Assembly (NCBI GenBank): GCA_023653785.1 | Contig: JAMKCH010043991.1 | Span: 88,188 to 152,187 of the forward strand | Reading direction: 5' to 3' | DNA from: Ophioderma brevispina | Taxonomy: Eukaryota; Echinodermata; Ophiuroidea; Amphilepidida; Ophiodermatidae | Length of the DNA: 64,000 nucleotides | Shown: one piece after another, positions 1 to 12,405 of the stretch | How positions within the stretch are numbered: position 1 is the first letter of the stretch | Layout of the letters: every line of letters starts with the position of its first letter | The notes under the pieces: generated by a model | Told to the model about the DNA's origin: nothing | The model's database searches: none | What the model saw: only the letters and a program-made list of their open reading frames with translations | Position numbers and translations under genes: made by a program

Positions 1-762
1 TGCTCCTTTAAAAAGTAACTAAAATTAAAACTAAAATTAATTATAATTGTTAATTATTGCTTATATTACTCAAATAGCCAAACTTACTTTTTAGGTGTTT
101 GGTGTTAGCTGGTGGAGGCATTGGCTTCTATTACATGCCGAAATATTCACAAAGCAGCAAAATAAATTCAATTGACCATTTTATTACAGTAATTAACAGC
201 TAGAAAACAAAAAAAACCATAGATCAATAGATGTATACACCTAATCTATACAAGACCATCACCAAAGGATTATTTAGTATAGCCACTACTGGGTTAAAAT
301 CACCCCCCCCCAATCTGGGGAATGGCGTGACAGGGCTTGCTACAGCTACACTTGCGATTTTTATTTATCCCGAGTGGACTACACATCTCTATTCTTTAAT
401 GCGTATAATATACTCTGTCATAATTATTTTTCTGCTGTGGCATAACTATGCCTGCTTTGCCTAACTTTCATATATGCCACATTTATTAATCTGTTCAATT
501 ACGTGATCTTTGGTCTGTGGACATGGACAATTTTGCCAACTCGCAAAATAATGTCATTGTGGCACCATACTAGGTATGTTGGTACTTATTGTGCTATCAA
601 TGCGAAAAAGGAAGATCATAGCTATCCACTGGGGTATCAAATCTAAGCATCAAGGTGGTTAAACAATTTCCGACGGGGTAGTAATCAGCGCTGTGGTAAT
701 AGCGTTCCAAAAAAGGCTTGCAAGACAATGTTATGGTGGCGTTCAAGAGGCGGCATGATGAG
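1..762. other. Unassigned AT-rich DNA
   Basis: I see no gene or recognisable repeat here. The open frames are short and have no coding character. The last part (about 700-762) already contains fragments resembling the minisatellite that follows. Confidence 0.5.
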
Positions 763-2700
763 ACGTTTCTAATGGTGGGCATATTGAGGCAATGCTTCTA
801 AATGGTGGTCATATTGAGGCAAGGCTTCTAAATGGTGGGCATAGTGAGGCAAGCTTCCTAAATTGTGGGCATATTGAGGCAAGGCTTCTAAATGGTGGGC
901 AATATTGAGGCAAGGCTTCTAAATGATAGGACATGAGGCAAGGCTTCTAAATGATAGGACATGAGGCAATGCTTCTAAATGGGGGGCATATTGAAGCCAA
1001 GGCTTCTAAATGATAGGACATGAGGAGGCAAGGCTTCTAAATGATAGGACATGAGGCAAGGCTTCTAAATGATAGGACATGATGAGGCAAGGCTTAATGG
1101 GGTCATTATGAGAATGCGCTAAATGATAGGACATGATGAGGCAAGGCTTCTAAATGGTGGGCATAGTGAGGCAAGGCTTCTAAATGAGAGGACATGAGGC
1201 AAGGCTTCTAAATGATAGGACATGAGGCAAGGCTTCTAAATGATAGGACATGATGAGGCAAGGCCTTTCTAAAGGTGGGCATATTGAGGCACGCTTCTAA
1301 ATTATAGACATGAGGCAAGGCCTTCTAATGATAGGACTGAGGCAAGGCTTCTAATGATAGGACATATGATGCAAGGCTTCTAATGGTGGGCATATTGAGG
1401 CAAGGCTTCTAAATGATAGGACATGATTAGGCAAAGCTTCTAAATGGTGGGCATATTGATGCAAGGCTTCTAAATGATAGGACATGAGGCAAGGCTTCTA
1501 AATGATAGGAAATGATGAGGCAGGCTTAATGGAGGGCATTATCGGCAAGGCTTCTACATGGGGTCATATTGAGGCAAGGCTTCTAAATGATAGGAAATGA
1601 CTGAGGCAAGGCTTCTACTGGGTGGGATATTGAGGCAAGGCTTCTAAATGATAGGACATGAGGCAAGGCTTCTAAATGATAGGACATGATGAGGCAAGGC
1701 TTCTAAATGATAGGAAATGAATGAGGCAGGCTTCTAATGGTGGGCATATTGAGGCAAGGCTTCTAAATGATAGGACATGATGAGGCAAGGCTTCTAAATG
1801 ATAGGACATGATGAGGCAAGGCTTCTAAATGGTGGGCATATTGAGGCAAGGCTTCTAAATGATAGGACATGATGAGGCAAGGCTTCTAAATGATAGGACA
1901 TGATGAGGCAAGGCTTCTAAATGGTGGCATATTGAGGCAGGCTTCTAAATGGTGGGCATATTGAGGCATGCATTCTAAATGAATAGTACAATTAGGCAAG
2001 GCTCTAAATGGTGGGCACTATTGAGGCCAACTGCTTCTAAATGATAGACAGATAGGCACGGCTTCTAATGGTGGGCATATTGAGGCCAAGGCTTCTAAAT
2101 GATAGGACATGATGAGGCAAGGCTTCTAAATGATAGGACATGATGAGGCAAGGCTTCTAAATGAGAGGACATGAGGCAAGGCTTCTAAATGAGAGGACAT
2201 GAGGCAAGGCTTCTAAATGAGAGGACATGAGGCAAGGCTTCTAAATGAGAGGACATGAGGCAAGGCTTCTAAATGATAGGACATGATGAGGCAAGGCTTC
2301 TAAATGATAGGAAATGATGGAGTCCAAGGGATTCGAAATGGTGTGACCTATTGAGGCAAGCCTCTATTGTGGACATATTGAGGCGACCGTCTTGGGGCAT
2401 GGGTCAAGGTTTCTTAATGGTGGGGAATGAAGGGGCAAGGATTCATGGAGTGCATGATGAGATAATGCTTCTAAATTGTATAGGCTGAGCCACTACGGCT
2501 TCTAAATGGTGGGGCATGATGACGCAAGGTTTTAAGTAGGGCATAATAAGCAAGGGTTTTAATGGTGGGGTACGCTTTGGCAAAGCGGCTTAATGGGGGA
2601 ATGAAGGGGCCGGCATAATGAAGTGCATGATAGGGCAAGGCTTAATAATGGAGGGGCATGATAGGGCACGGCTTATTTGGGCGCCTTATCGGGCAAGTCC
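763..2700. repeat. Minisatellite, about 27-34 bp monomers of two interleaved types
   Basis: More than 50 tandem units share the core AGGCAAGGCTTCTAAATG. Between cores there are two alternative linkers: a GATAGGACATG(ATG) type and a GTGGGCATATTG type. A third variant, GAGAGGACATG, is concentrated near 2160-2270. The two types alternate irregularly instead of occupying separate blocks. From about 2320 the units decay, and weaker relatives recur near 3228-3300. Many units differ by single-base loss, so monomer length is ragged. No frame stays open through it, so it is not a repeat-protein gene. Confidence 0.93.
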
Positions 2701-3947
2701 TTAAAGGTGCATTTTTCCAACAGTCTTACCCCCACTCAATTTACTCGAATAGTATCAATTTTTGTTGTCCTGAACTTTTAAGCCTTCAAAACCATTTCAT
2801 TCCTAAGATAGAGCAAAAATCTAACCATTTTATCATGGTTCATAATATACTTGCATGTATACTACAGCGCTTTTTTAAAAAAGGTCTAAGGCCTTCAACT
2901 ACTGCCAAAGCAGGACAACAATGTTACAATAAGGGGAAAAATTAAACTTCATGAGAAAAACAGGTGTGGTTTTACAGTTTTTTTAAAACAAAAGTGAACA
3001 CTCCCTGATGGATCATGGAGCAGTTTCCACAGTTGTGTTTTAATGAACTAGAGTTAATGAATTCGGCCTTGTAATATGTCAATATTGCTTCTACCGCAAA
3101 CCGCAAGTTGTTTTCCCAACTAACTTGGTGAGGATGTCTCACTGTGTTCAGGCTCTCATTGCAGGTGAGAACACAATAGGACAAACTTTGGAAGCCCAAC
3201 CTTTCCGGCATGACAATGTGGGTTACGATGGGGCAAGGCTTCTTTGTGGGGGGGCAGATGAGCAAGATGGGCAAGCTTCCATGTGTCACATATTACGGGA
3301 AAAGTTCTCAATGGTGAGGCATGTGGAAATGGTGGGGGGGGGAAAGAATGACTTCATGGCGTAACAGCCGGGGGGAAGGTTGCCCCCTGACGACTTTGGC
3401 CGGGAAAAAATTTGCAAAATCATGCTAAATCAGCCGTTTTCTAGCCCCTGACAGGAAAAATTGCCTTTTGACCCCCCTGAAGGGAAAATTTTCCCCCTCA
3501 GAGTGGGCAGGCCCAATACATCAATGAATGACTTCGACATATCAAGGGGCTCTTCTCCAAGTTATTCCTTAATTGAAACCACTGGTAAGGTGGGTAAACT
3601 TCAAACTGATTTTGCAAGATAGCATCACACTTTCCTATGAAATTAAAGACTTAGGATGGGTAGTTGAGTAGGTTTGCTGTCTGCTAAATTTTTAGAGTAC
3701 ATAAATCTTCCTTACTGCCAATTGTCTTTAACAATTGGAAAAAAATCCCACTTTTTATGACAATCCTTTTCTTCCAGAAATTAATCTGTCAAACAAAATT
3801 GCATAAAGAAATGCTTTTGTGGACAATGATTTTTAATTTTTTTTGCGACAGCTAAAGTGCTTTACTAATTGAAGCTCTTGCAAAATTCAAGAAAAATAAC
3901 CCCTCCCCCCTTTATGCAGAATTAAAAAGGACTGCCTCATTGTGCAT
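2701..3947. other. Unassigned intergenic DNA with minisatellite echoes
   Basis: Pieces resembling the upstream minisatellite (GGGCAAGGCTTCT) occur near 3230. At 3364-3510 there is a G/C-homopolymer-rich stretch of the kind found inside some MITEs. I see no gene. Open frames on both strands in 2972-3364 overlap each other and show no family resemblance. Confidence 0.4.
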
Positions 3948-4761
3948 GGGCCATATTCACAAAGCACACTCACACTTAGCTGCAAAAATTACCCTTAAAT
4001 TAAGGGTTCCTTATATTAATGGGAAACATTAAGTGAAATCCTCACACTGTTGCTCAATTTTTGCTCTGCTACAGTGCAATATTTTACCACTTTAGGTAAC
4101 ACCATTGCGGATTAATTGAAACATTTTTATAGCAAAAATGTCTTTGCATAAAATTTGATCCTTATTCTATCACAATGTCAGGTTTTCCCTTTGTAGGGAA
4201 GCAATCAACCATAAATTTAGTTCTAAAAACCTGTGCAATTTAAAAGGTCAACGAGAGATTTTACATATCAGGTGTCCCTAAAACATCGAAAGTACTGATT
4301 TTTTGCACTGATGATAAAGCTTTCATCAAAAAAGATACCCATCTGATAGGAGTAAGCGGAGAAATGTTTCATTTTGGTACAAAATTGTTAACATTTATAA
4401 TTTTGTATAGGAGCAAATACAAAATTCAGCCTATGTTTTAATTTATATTGAAAATAAGCAAATCAAAATCACCTTTTTTCTGTGTTTTAAACATTCGTAG
4501 CCACTACGTGGTAAGATATTATTTAGGGTTAATCTAATTGAAATTACTATTATGACACAATATTGGATGCTTCCAAAAAAAAAGTCTCTCGTTGTTGACC
4601 TTTAAGGCACTTTAGGGACCTATGAGATCCCTTAGAAGTTGCCCTTAAAACATCCAGTATTAAGGGATACTACAAAAATTAAGTGAAACCTTAAAATTGC
4701 CCATATTTAAGGGAATCTCTTAAGAAAGTTGCACTTAAGTGCGCTTTGTGAATATGGGCCC
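3948..4761. mobile_element. TIR element of about 0.8 kb, non-autonomous
   Basis: The left end GGGCCATATTCACAAAGC is repeated in inverted form at the right end (GCTTTGTGAATATGGGCCC). The inverted match extends about 25 bp with one indel, and subterminal sequence also pairs (ACTTAAG and AAGGGTTCC-like tracts). No transposase frame is present, so it looks like a MITE or internally deleted DNA transposon. A different MITE is inserted inside it (4241-4604). I could not identify a clear target-site duplication. Confidence 0.8.
4241..4604. mobile_element. MITE of the AAAGGTGCAACGAGAGATTT family, nested copy
   Basis: The left end AAAGGTCAACGAGAGATT and right end TCTCTCGTTGTTGACCTTT are inverted repeats. 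The interior carries family landmarks on the opposite strand to the 35.3 kb copy, for example CAGGTGTCCCTAAAA and GGAGCAAATACAAAATTCAG. It lies inside the older TIR element at 3948-4761, so it inserted later. Related copies are at 35329-35680 and 60927-61289, with fragments near 8754 and 12278. Confidence 0.85.
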
Positions 4762-4992
4762 TGTTCCCCAAGCATTATTGAGAAACAATACTGCCCTTTA
4801 CCACTACAACCAGATGCGTTCATCAAGACAGCTTGCATTGCAGTTGTGAGATGGTGCCAAGCAGAGTTCTTTTGGGAGGAAATGCCATCAAACAATGTTT
4901 AGGGCATATGGAGCACAATATGTACCCTTAAGAAATAATGGATGATTTCTGTATAAAATCACAAAAACACGTTTTGATTTAGCTTCTTAAAT

Positions 4993-5644
4993 AGGCCCAT
5001 TCCATGTCAACATTCGAGATGTGCCCACCGACAGCACGTCGTGGATTTTTCTCGCTTTAAGTGTGGTGGTAGACATTGGGATGAGATATGAAAATCCTGA
5101 AATTTGAGCATCAGATATGTGTCCATTTCGTTTTCCCGATCGGCATTGGAAATTTAGGGGGTTCACCACAAATGTGCCGCCCAATGTGAAAATCACTATG
5201 TTGAGAGGGTCATCACAGTTTAGAATAGGAGGTTGACTCCCCAGACTTGGCCCCGATTGAACAAAGGTGCATATTTAGGCTCATTAACTCTAAAAGTGAA
5301 CATCTATGAACTTCTGATGCCAGATTTGACTTCGTAGACCAAAATATTTTTTACCCATAGATAGTTGATTTCAAAGTTGGGGGGGTTCTCCAGTACAGTT
5401 ACATGGCCCTCTCAAAATTGGCTTTCACTTCAACAGCATTGTGTGGTTTTGACCCCCTAAATTTCTTGACATGCTAAAGCCGGTGGGCGCGAAATGAGAA
5501 AAAAACGAAATCGGCGGTATGAAGCTCAAAATTTCAGGGATTTCATTTTCTCATCAATATATATCAATCAAATCCAAAAAAAGAAAAAAATCACATGACA
5601 TGAACTGGGGTGCAAATCTCGAGTGTTGACATGGAAATAGCCCC
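4993..5644. mobile_element. TIR element of about 0.65 kb
   Basis: The left terminus GGCCCATTCCATGTCAACAT followed by TCGAGATGTG is matched in inverted form on the right by CTCGAGTGTTGACATGGAAA and TAGCCCC. The TIRs are about 30-35 bp with a few mismatches. The interior has no convincing frame; it looks like a non-autonomous DNA element. It starts about 230 bp after the 3948-4761 element ends. Confidence 0.8.
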
Positions 5645-6639
5645 AATTAGTGATTATGCATTAAATTTTCACCAAAGTTGATTGATCAAAAATGAAAGGC
5701 AACTGCTTAACCGAATGACAGAAATCGGTAGACTAGTGCTGTTTGATCAGATGAACCCGGGGCAGTCTGCAGTTGTGAGCACTGCTCTTTCAGAGCCATT
5801 GTCACAGAGATAATGAATAAAAATGCTAGAGTACCGACGGACCATTTCAATTCAACAAGCTTGTTGGTGGACGGTTTTAATGTCTGCCAACACCATCACT
5901 ACATAAACCTTACAACATAGAAAAATTGACGTATTATTGATTTTCAACAGCAACCTCGGATATAAAATGATACTTAGACATCCAAGAACATTGTCAGGCA
6001 TGTCGTTTTGTTCGAAAATTATCATTGCAAGACGCCACAATCTTTTAGCACATATTCAATATGGTGTCCAAATTAGTCGGGGCCTGCCTATGTTTGTAGT
6101 TGCTATGGGACGTGTGTGATTTTTTAAACGTACTATTTTGTCATGAAGGCAAGCCAGAGCTCCTGACAAAAGCTGGGCGTCTTCTAACTTTGTCCGCAGT
6201 AACTCCAAAACCTTAAGAGTATTATGAAATACCTATCATAAAAAGTCTACCTAATTATTTGTAACAAATTGTGTGAATTGCTTTTAAAGTTCTAACCACT
6301 TTTTTAAGGTCCTGCTCATTGAGCTCGTATCTGTGTCGGTCTTCTTCGCTATCCGATGATGATTGAATCTTCGGATTTTGATACACATAGTAGACAACAT
6401 TACAACCATGTACGCAACATGACACAAAACATTACACACATAAATGGTATTGATTTTGCAGTAAAATTTGGGCTCTTTTTCTGTTTAGAATGTTTACATA
6501 GTTTTAACATCCTGGTATAATCATAAATCACTACATTCTACAGTATACCCGCTTGGCACCTGAACTCATTAACCTCTACATTTCTGAGGTGGGTTAAATA
6601 AATTTCACTGGGACCATTTATTTCTCCCTAAGATTTGGG
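5645..6639. other. Unassigned intergenic DNA
   Basis: No gene, tandem repeat or inverted-repeat element recognised. Confidence 0.4.
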
Positions 6640-6990
6640 TTTAGGATTACGGATTCCAGATGAGGGTTTTGCAGTTAGAGTTAATCTGAGGGTTTGAGTT
6701 GGTTAGAGTTAGGTAACAGTTTGGGGTTTAGGGATAGGATGGGTTGGTTTTGGGTGACAACAATTACGATGACAATTTGTTGGTTGGCTTAGGATGAGGG
6801 TTTCAGTTAGGGTAAGAAGGATTAGGTTAGGATAAGTTTGGGTTAGGGTTACGATGAAGGTTTGGGTTTTGGTCAGGGTGGGTTAGGTTAGGGAAATGAG
6901 AGGGTTTGGTTTCAGATTAAGGTTAGGTGAGAGATTTAAGGTTAGGATAGGGTTTGATGTAGGGTTAAGAATGAGGTTTTGGGTTGAGGT
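6640..6990 (+). repeat. Degenerate TTAGGG-like GT-rich repeat
   Basis: GGGTTAGGGTT, GGTTAGGTTAGGG, GGATGAGGGTTT and similar words recur for about 350 bp on the plus strand. Perfect TTAGGG hexamers are mixed with 5-8 bp variants. It resembles an eroded interstitial telomere-type tract, or a G-rich minisatellite that happens to contain the motif. It abuts a retroposon-like tail at 6980-7080. Confidence 0.75.
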
Positions 6991-7080
6991 GAATCTGGCC
7001 AACCCGGTTGCAGGGACAAAATGGATTTAAAAACTTTGGATCTACTATTACTAATTACTACTACTAAACACAAAACACAG
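6985..7080 (+). mobile_element. Retroposon 3' tail fragment
   Basis: The stretch GAGGTGAATC...GGGACAAAAT-GGATTTAAAAACTTTGG matches the end of the repeat at 23100-23520 and is followed by an ACT/ATT-rich microsatellite tail. Two copies sharing the same terminal sequence fit a 3'-anchored, 5'-truncated non-LTR element or SINE. The family is not identified. Confidence 0.6.
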
Positions 7081-8753
7081 CTAACAGTTATGCCATAGAC
7101 ATACACAGAGCTCTATAGCTCCAAATTTGTACCACGGACGGGGATGGACGGAAAGACCCACAGACAACACACACACAAAGCCACACATGGCCTAAACTTC
7201 TGAACTTCAAAGGAACCATGTCCTTGGTCACAATCCTAATTCTGTCTTTCTGCATGTAATTACTACCTCATGTTGATGACTTGTCTGACTTTTTGTATAC
7301 GTAACTATAGCAACTAGTTTATTACAATCGACAGCATTTTTCAAATAATCAAACATTATGATTTCTCCATTTTGTGCCTTTTTTTTGTTGTTTTTCTGCT
7401 GGTTCGAATTCTGCAGACTGGACATTATCTTCTAAATCACACCACTCTGACCAAAATGCACTTTTTACTTAAATTCTCAATTAGTCAAAAGGATCTTGAA
7501 TAGCAACTATGCACAGCAAAGACAAAAATTTGAAGCACATGAATTTCATGCTTGTTATGCAAATACACATGCATCTAAGCTCAGTGAGGGTAATTCTTGG
7601 ATATTTTACCTGATTGCTTTTTTACATATGCCACTGACCCTTTCCTAAGTAACCAGTCGTCCAAGTTGTTTTGAATCAATCCCATAATTGCATTGCAATG
7701 TGTCCTCTACTGTATGTACTAAACCATGTCAGTATTTAAGAATCAAAGTGTTCCAAAAGCTAAAGAAGAACCCGACATGTCATGATCACTGCTAAAAATT
7801 TCCTAAGTTCTTATGCTTTGTGGGCTAAAATGAGTGGTGAAATTCAGGGTTTTATGTGTAACAATAAGGATTTTTGTGTGGATCAACATGGCCATAATAT
7901 GGACAAATTTCCCAAACTGATGCATTGTGGGATTGACTCAAAACCCTCTAGAGCACGATCCAGTGACGAGTATACAAATACAACCTGGTTTGAAAGAGGG
8001 GAAGCTATCTGCAACACACTTGCCCAAAGTGGTGGCAGGGTGCGGTGAGGGAGTAGTTTTCAATCGTTCAACCCAGAGACGGTATTTTTCACAACTTCTC
8101 TCTCCTGAATAAACTGTTTTTGTTTAATTTTAAAAACTAAGTTTTTTGAACAAAAATCACAAATTATTCGGTAATAAACACCAGGTTGACTTGGTATACA
8201 TTCTTCATTAATTTCATAGCTTTGGTCATCCAACACCCAAGAATAAAAATGTCGTATTTTCATACCACATCCAATCAAAAAACAATAACTGCTTTTAGTA
8301 CCCCTTGTTTTCTTATAAATTCTCATTTTCCTTTCTTGGAAAACATTTTTTCAATGACATGTACAACATAATCCCTGCGAGATAAGTGTTTGTTTCTCAT
8401 AGTTTACTTACCGAATGAAACTCTCTGTGTTAAATGTGATGGTGTCTCTTTCTCTTCAAAGTTTCTTGTTCGAAACTGTCACCCTTCACAGGCCCTCTTC
8501 TGTATAAGTTACAAACCACTGTTAACATTGATATAAATCAATATTATGGGCAATATTATTGGGTACGTACATGTACCGGCAGTCGCATCCTGGTGAATAA
8601 TGGAATTTCACTTGGTTTTCCTAACAGGGGGCAGTAGCGGGGACACTGATTATTGGAAGTTTTGTTACGGGTAATGTTGCGGGCCCATTAGAACCCCCAT
8701 TTCTCATCTCTTTCACAGTTTCCTAAGAGCCCCAGTTGAGCATAATTCCAGTT
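7081..8753. other. Unassigned intergenic DNA
   Basis: No gene recognised. The open frames at 7782-8326 on both strands overlap and have low-complexity or unremarkable products. I see no clear tandem or inverted repeat. Confidence 0.4.
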
Positions 8754-8985
8754 CTTAAAGGTTGCACGGGATTTTCGGGAACCCATAATTTGGTCATATG
8801 TAGTGATTTCATATAGATACGACCCCTAGATTTCTGACTGTCTTTGGTTCACGAATCGCCTTGAAAGTGAAAATAAAATGTGATTTTCATTTTCCCCCCC
8901 CTTAATTTCAATTAAAACAATGGCTGGATTTTTGTTATTTTGCTCCCTATACGAACTTAGAATTGCCGCATTTTTGTACCTCAAG
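8754..8985 (+). mobile_element. Diverged MITE fragment (AAAGGTGCAACGAGAG family)
   Basis: CTTAAAGGTTGCACGGGATT, ATGTAGTGATTTCATATAGA and CTCCCTATACGAACTTAGAA match, in the same order, the left end, subterminal part and middle of the copies at 35.3 and 60.9 kb. The right half is missing or too diverged to see. Confidence 0.7.
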
Positions 8986-11900
8986 AATATTTTTCGCCGA
9001 AGGCGTCTAAGAAGGAAATGGCACCTAATTTATACAAACCCCAATTGGCACCCTAATCTCGCGCCATTATCTAGTGCGTGTTTCCTTCACTGTATTAATA
9101 CAAATTAATTCCGCCTAATTGGGCGCTGTATTACACTGATCCATTGCTCCCGCCCGTTCTAGCAAATTTTTGATGACGTTTACCTAATACATTTATCTTA
9201 GCAATGATGGAAAATTATGCCATTGCTGTATGGTAAGGTAGAACGTAAACTGATTTACTCCCCTGTGGGCGAATAAGCTGCGCCGTAAGTTTACGAAATT
9301 ATGATAGAAACCTAAACTATATTTATGGATTATACCCGCAAGAAGATATTAAGAAAAATGAGAGGTTGTGGTTTCTCAGAATGCGAAAGCACATCCAAAC
9401 TTGTTGTCCCACTAGTATAGCCCCATGCATACAGACGGTAAATCTAAGCTCCCTGTCCCAACTGCGCTTGCGTGTTTGCTAATTAATCATCCCAGTTAGG
9501 ATATCCCTTGACGTAGTAACAATCTCTGAAGTTCGGCATTCGTCGGCCGAAGTAAGGATTTTCCGCAGTTTGACATAAGCTTGACAAGCTTGGGATATTG
9601 TCATGATTCTACATCGGTCGGCTACGAATCTCCCTTCGTAAACGCCCAATGACTTTCATTATGATTCTAATTTTTCATGTTATCCTTCAAGTATTTAATG
9701 TATGAGATGGCTGTCCATTTTTCTGTGGGATCAGCGTACCTTGCGACCATTAGGGTGGATCCGTGTTCATGGGGGGTCGTGTCGTCACTGTGCGTGTTCC
9801 CCCCTTCTCCGGATCGTAAACATTCGAACAAGCAAACGTGCAGTAAATCACCACCGAAAAAGCATCTCAATGTCCCTTCATTTCCCTAACCTTTGTGTAT
9901 TGAGGTATGTTAAAACTTATATTGAATGATTGCACGATTAATAGTGAATTTTCCAGAATCATTCGCAATTGCGACTATGGTTTAATATTCACTGAAATGA
10001 ATATGGTTTGCACGCTCCATATGGCCAACGACATATGTCCTGATGGTGTATCACGGTACGAAAAGCCATTGTAAGCTATTTCAGTGTGGCGCTAGCTAAA
10101 ATGTATTGCGCTTCATCGTACCTATGGGGCTGGCATTGGAAAGAGGTACGGGAATGTGCGGACCTTAAGGGGGTCCACTGGCGTCATTTCCATACAATAA
10201 TATGATTATTGAAATCACAACACATAGTTTCTTTTTATACAATCAAGTGAATATACCAAAATGTTTGGTATGATGTAGCTTTTTTCAATGTAGTTTGTCG
10301 GAATCATATCGACCTCCGTAATGCTAATTAGCAGGGTCCAAAGGTCACCCGGCACCACGAAAATCAGAAATTCAAAATGAGCAATTTCCCCCCCCACACC
10401 CCCCCCCAGCCCCCCCTTTATCTCAAAATATAACGTTATTTGAACATTTTGTGGGGGTCTTAACAATTACTATGGCCAGGATCTGTGGATCCTATGAGAT
10501 ATGAGAGGTCGTTACGAAATTATATTCCATTTTGCGATTGCGAACCTTCAACCTTCTCTCGCCCTTTTTTGCGCTTGGTGACATACAAAATCAATGTACG
10601 CAAAAACTAAAGTTTATACAACCTCCTCTCTAGGTTCATAGTTGTCTCTAAACTAGTTTTGGCTGCTAAATTTGAAGTCAATAGGTCAAAGACCCGTTAG
10701 AGCTCAGTGGCGGGGGTGGCATTTTGCCAACCTCGAAAATGGCCAAAAAAAAGATGTAGGCACTCAAAGGTCCGGAAGCGTTTAATTGTTTTTAATACAT
10801 TATTAAATTAATTATTGCAATTTTGTGTTTTTTATTCTAAATTTAGTCAATTCTAGTATAATACTATTTTTGAATTAAAACAAATCTGTAACTGGTCACT
10901 TTTTACCCCAAAGTATTGTATTTTGTAATTCTCTTCATATTACTGTCTTGGAAAAACATGAAAAACAAGTCACCCTAGCTGCTTGAAAAACAATACAAAA
11001 CATAAGAAACGTATTTTCTCTGTGTCGATGCGTACACATCGAATCAGCCATAACATTTTGAGACGATTACCAAGGATAATTGGTAGTTTCCAAAGGGCAC
11101 TAAAATGTCTTTGGAAGAGCCAAGCCCATTTTACTGTAGTTATTATTTCGATCGACATCATTTTTATTACATGTGCATTGCTCTAGATGCTGGTTTATCT
11201 ACATTTAGTCTCTTTTACATGCCATGTGCAATATTTTTGTTATCCGAGTTCAAATTTGGCTTTTTAATTGGACCCTACCCAGTGGTAAATAAGGTTATTT
11301 TTATGACTTTCATGGGTTATCCAGGTGAAACAATTTTTAACTTGAAAAAAATATTTTTATTATAATAACTTATCTCTAATTGTATTTTTATTCATGTTTT
11401 TTTTTATTTTACTATGTTATGTGCAATTATTTATTTTTAATTTTGTTCTTAAAACATAACCGAATAAATCAATCAATACACTAACACGTGTAATAGCTAA
11501 TCTCAATTGAAGTCCTTCATATAGAAATCACATCTTATTGTTATGTAAAGCTCATGTTTTGGAAACCTGTGAGATTTACTACATTTTGATTGAAGGCGCA
11601 TAGAAAGAAATATGAGTTTATGATCATATTTTCATATTGGTATCTGTATTTAGTGAAGTTTTCTTTATTGTTTCAGGGATCAAACACAGTTGTTGTATAT
11701 TGAAGGATGACGACAAGAGTAGAAGTCAATGAATACCTTCTTTTCATTCTTTTCCGCTATTGCATCAACGTTGTTAGTGGTATGGTTATTATTTCGATTA
11801 CTAGAATAACTGATCACAAAGTCGTGATCGCCCAACAAAAAGTGGCTTTCCGTTCAGCACTGAGATTCGCGAGTTTGTCATGTCAGTTTTCCTTATCTCT

Positions 11901-12277
11901 TTAATGCATACACACGAAACACCAAGCTTTGTATTCTTGCCCAACATAAAAATTAGTGACATTATCTATATGACTTAAAAGTACCCTAAACCACATGAAC
12001 ATTGCTTCAAGTAAAAGAAACCTCATAATCTTAAGTGTAACAAACTCCTCCAATTGTCATTTGATTGCTTCAGAGTTTAAAGAACCCCCCAAACTATGGT
12101 CAATATCACTATCTCCATGCATGATGTCCAGCCCCGTTTATACTATGATAGCAGTGTTTTTAAGCAAAATCTCTGCACAGAAACTGCCCCAATAGCTGAC
12201 ATCACTGACAGAGATAGCGCCTGGACCATAGGTAAAATAACGTTTCCAGATGAATCCTAGGCGTTGTCCTTTTTTGA
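8986..12277. other. Unassigned DNA with a possible LINE 3' UTR
   Basis: No gene recognised. From about 11350 to 11480 the plus strand becomes T-rich and ends CCGAATAAATCAATCAATAC, which resembles the 3' end of a CR1/L2-type LINE. The frames upstream at 10983-11365 have no recognisable reverse transcriptase motif, so I do not call a LINE. Poly-C/poly-G stretches occur near 10390-10420. Confidence 0.35.
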
Positions 12278-12405
12278 AAGACATTTCTTTTACAACGACT
12301 AATCCTTTCACATGGGGACATTCTGATAGAAAGCTTTACATTATGCAAAAATAGATTTTTCACATGTTTAGGGACACCTGTTATGTGAATCCCTTGAACT
12401 CTAGT
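12278..12405 (+). mobile_element. Right-half fragment of the AAAGGTGCAACGAGAG MITE
   Basis: ACTAATCCTTTCACATGGGG, GAAAGCTTTACAT and TAGGGACACCTGTTATGTGA match the right half of the 35.3 and 60.9 kb copies in order. The left half is absent. Confidence 0.7.

Noticed and set aside
763..2700. CRISPR-like array or repeat-protein gene
   Set aside because: Linkers are themselves repeated rather than unique spacers, monomer length varies, stops occur in all frames, and the context is eukaryotic.
10983..11365. Overlapping plus and minus frames before a LINE-like tail
   Set aside because: Looked for RT or endonuclease motifs in the frames and found none; only the tail is suggestive.
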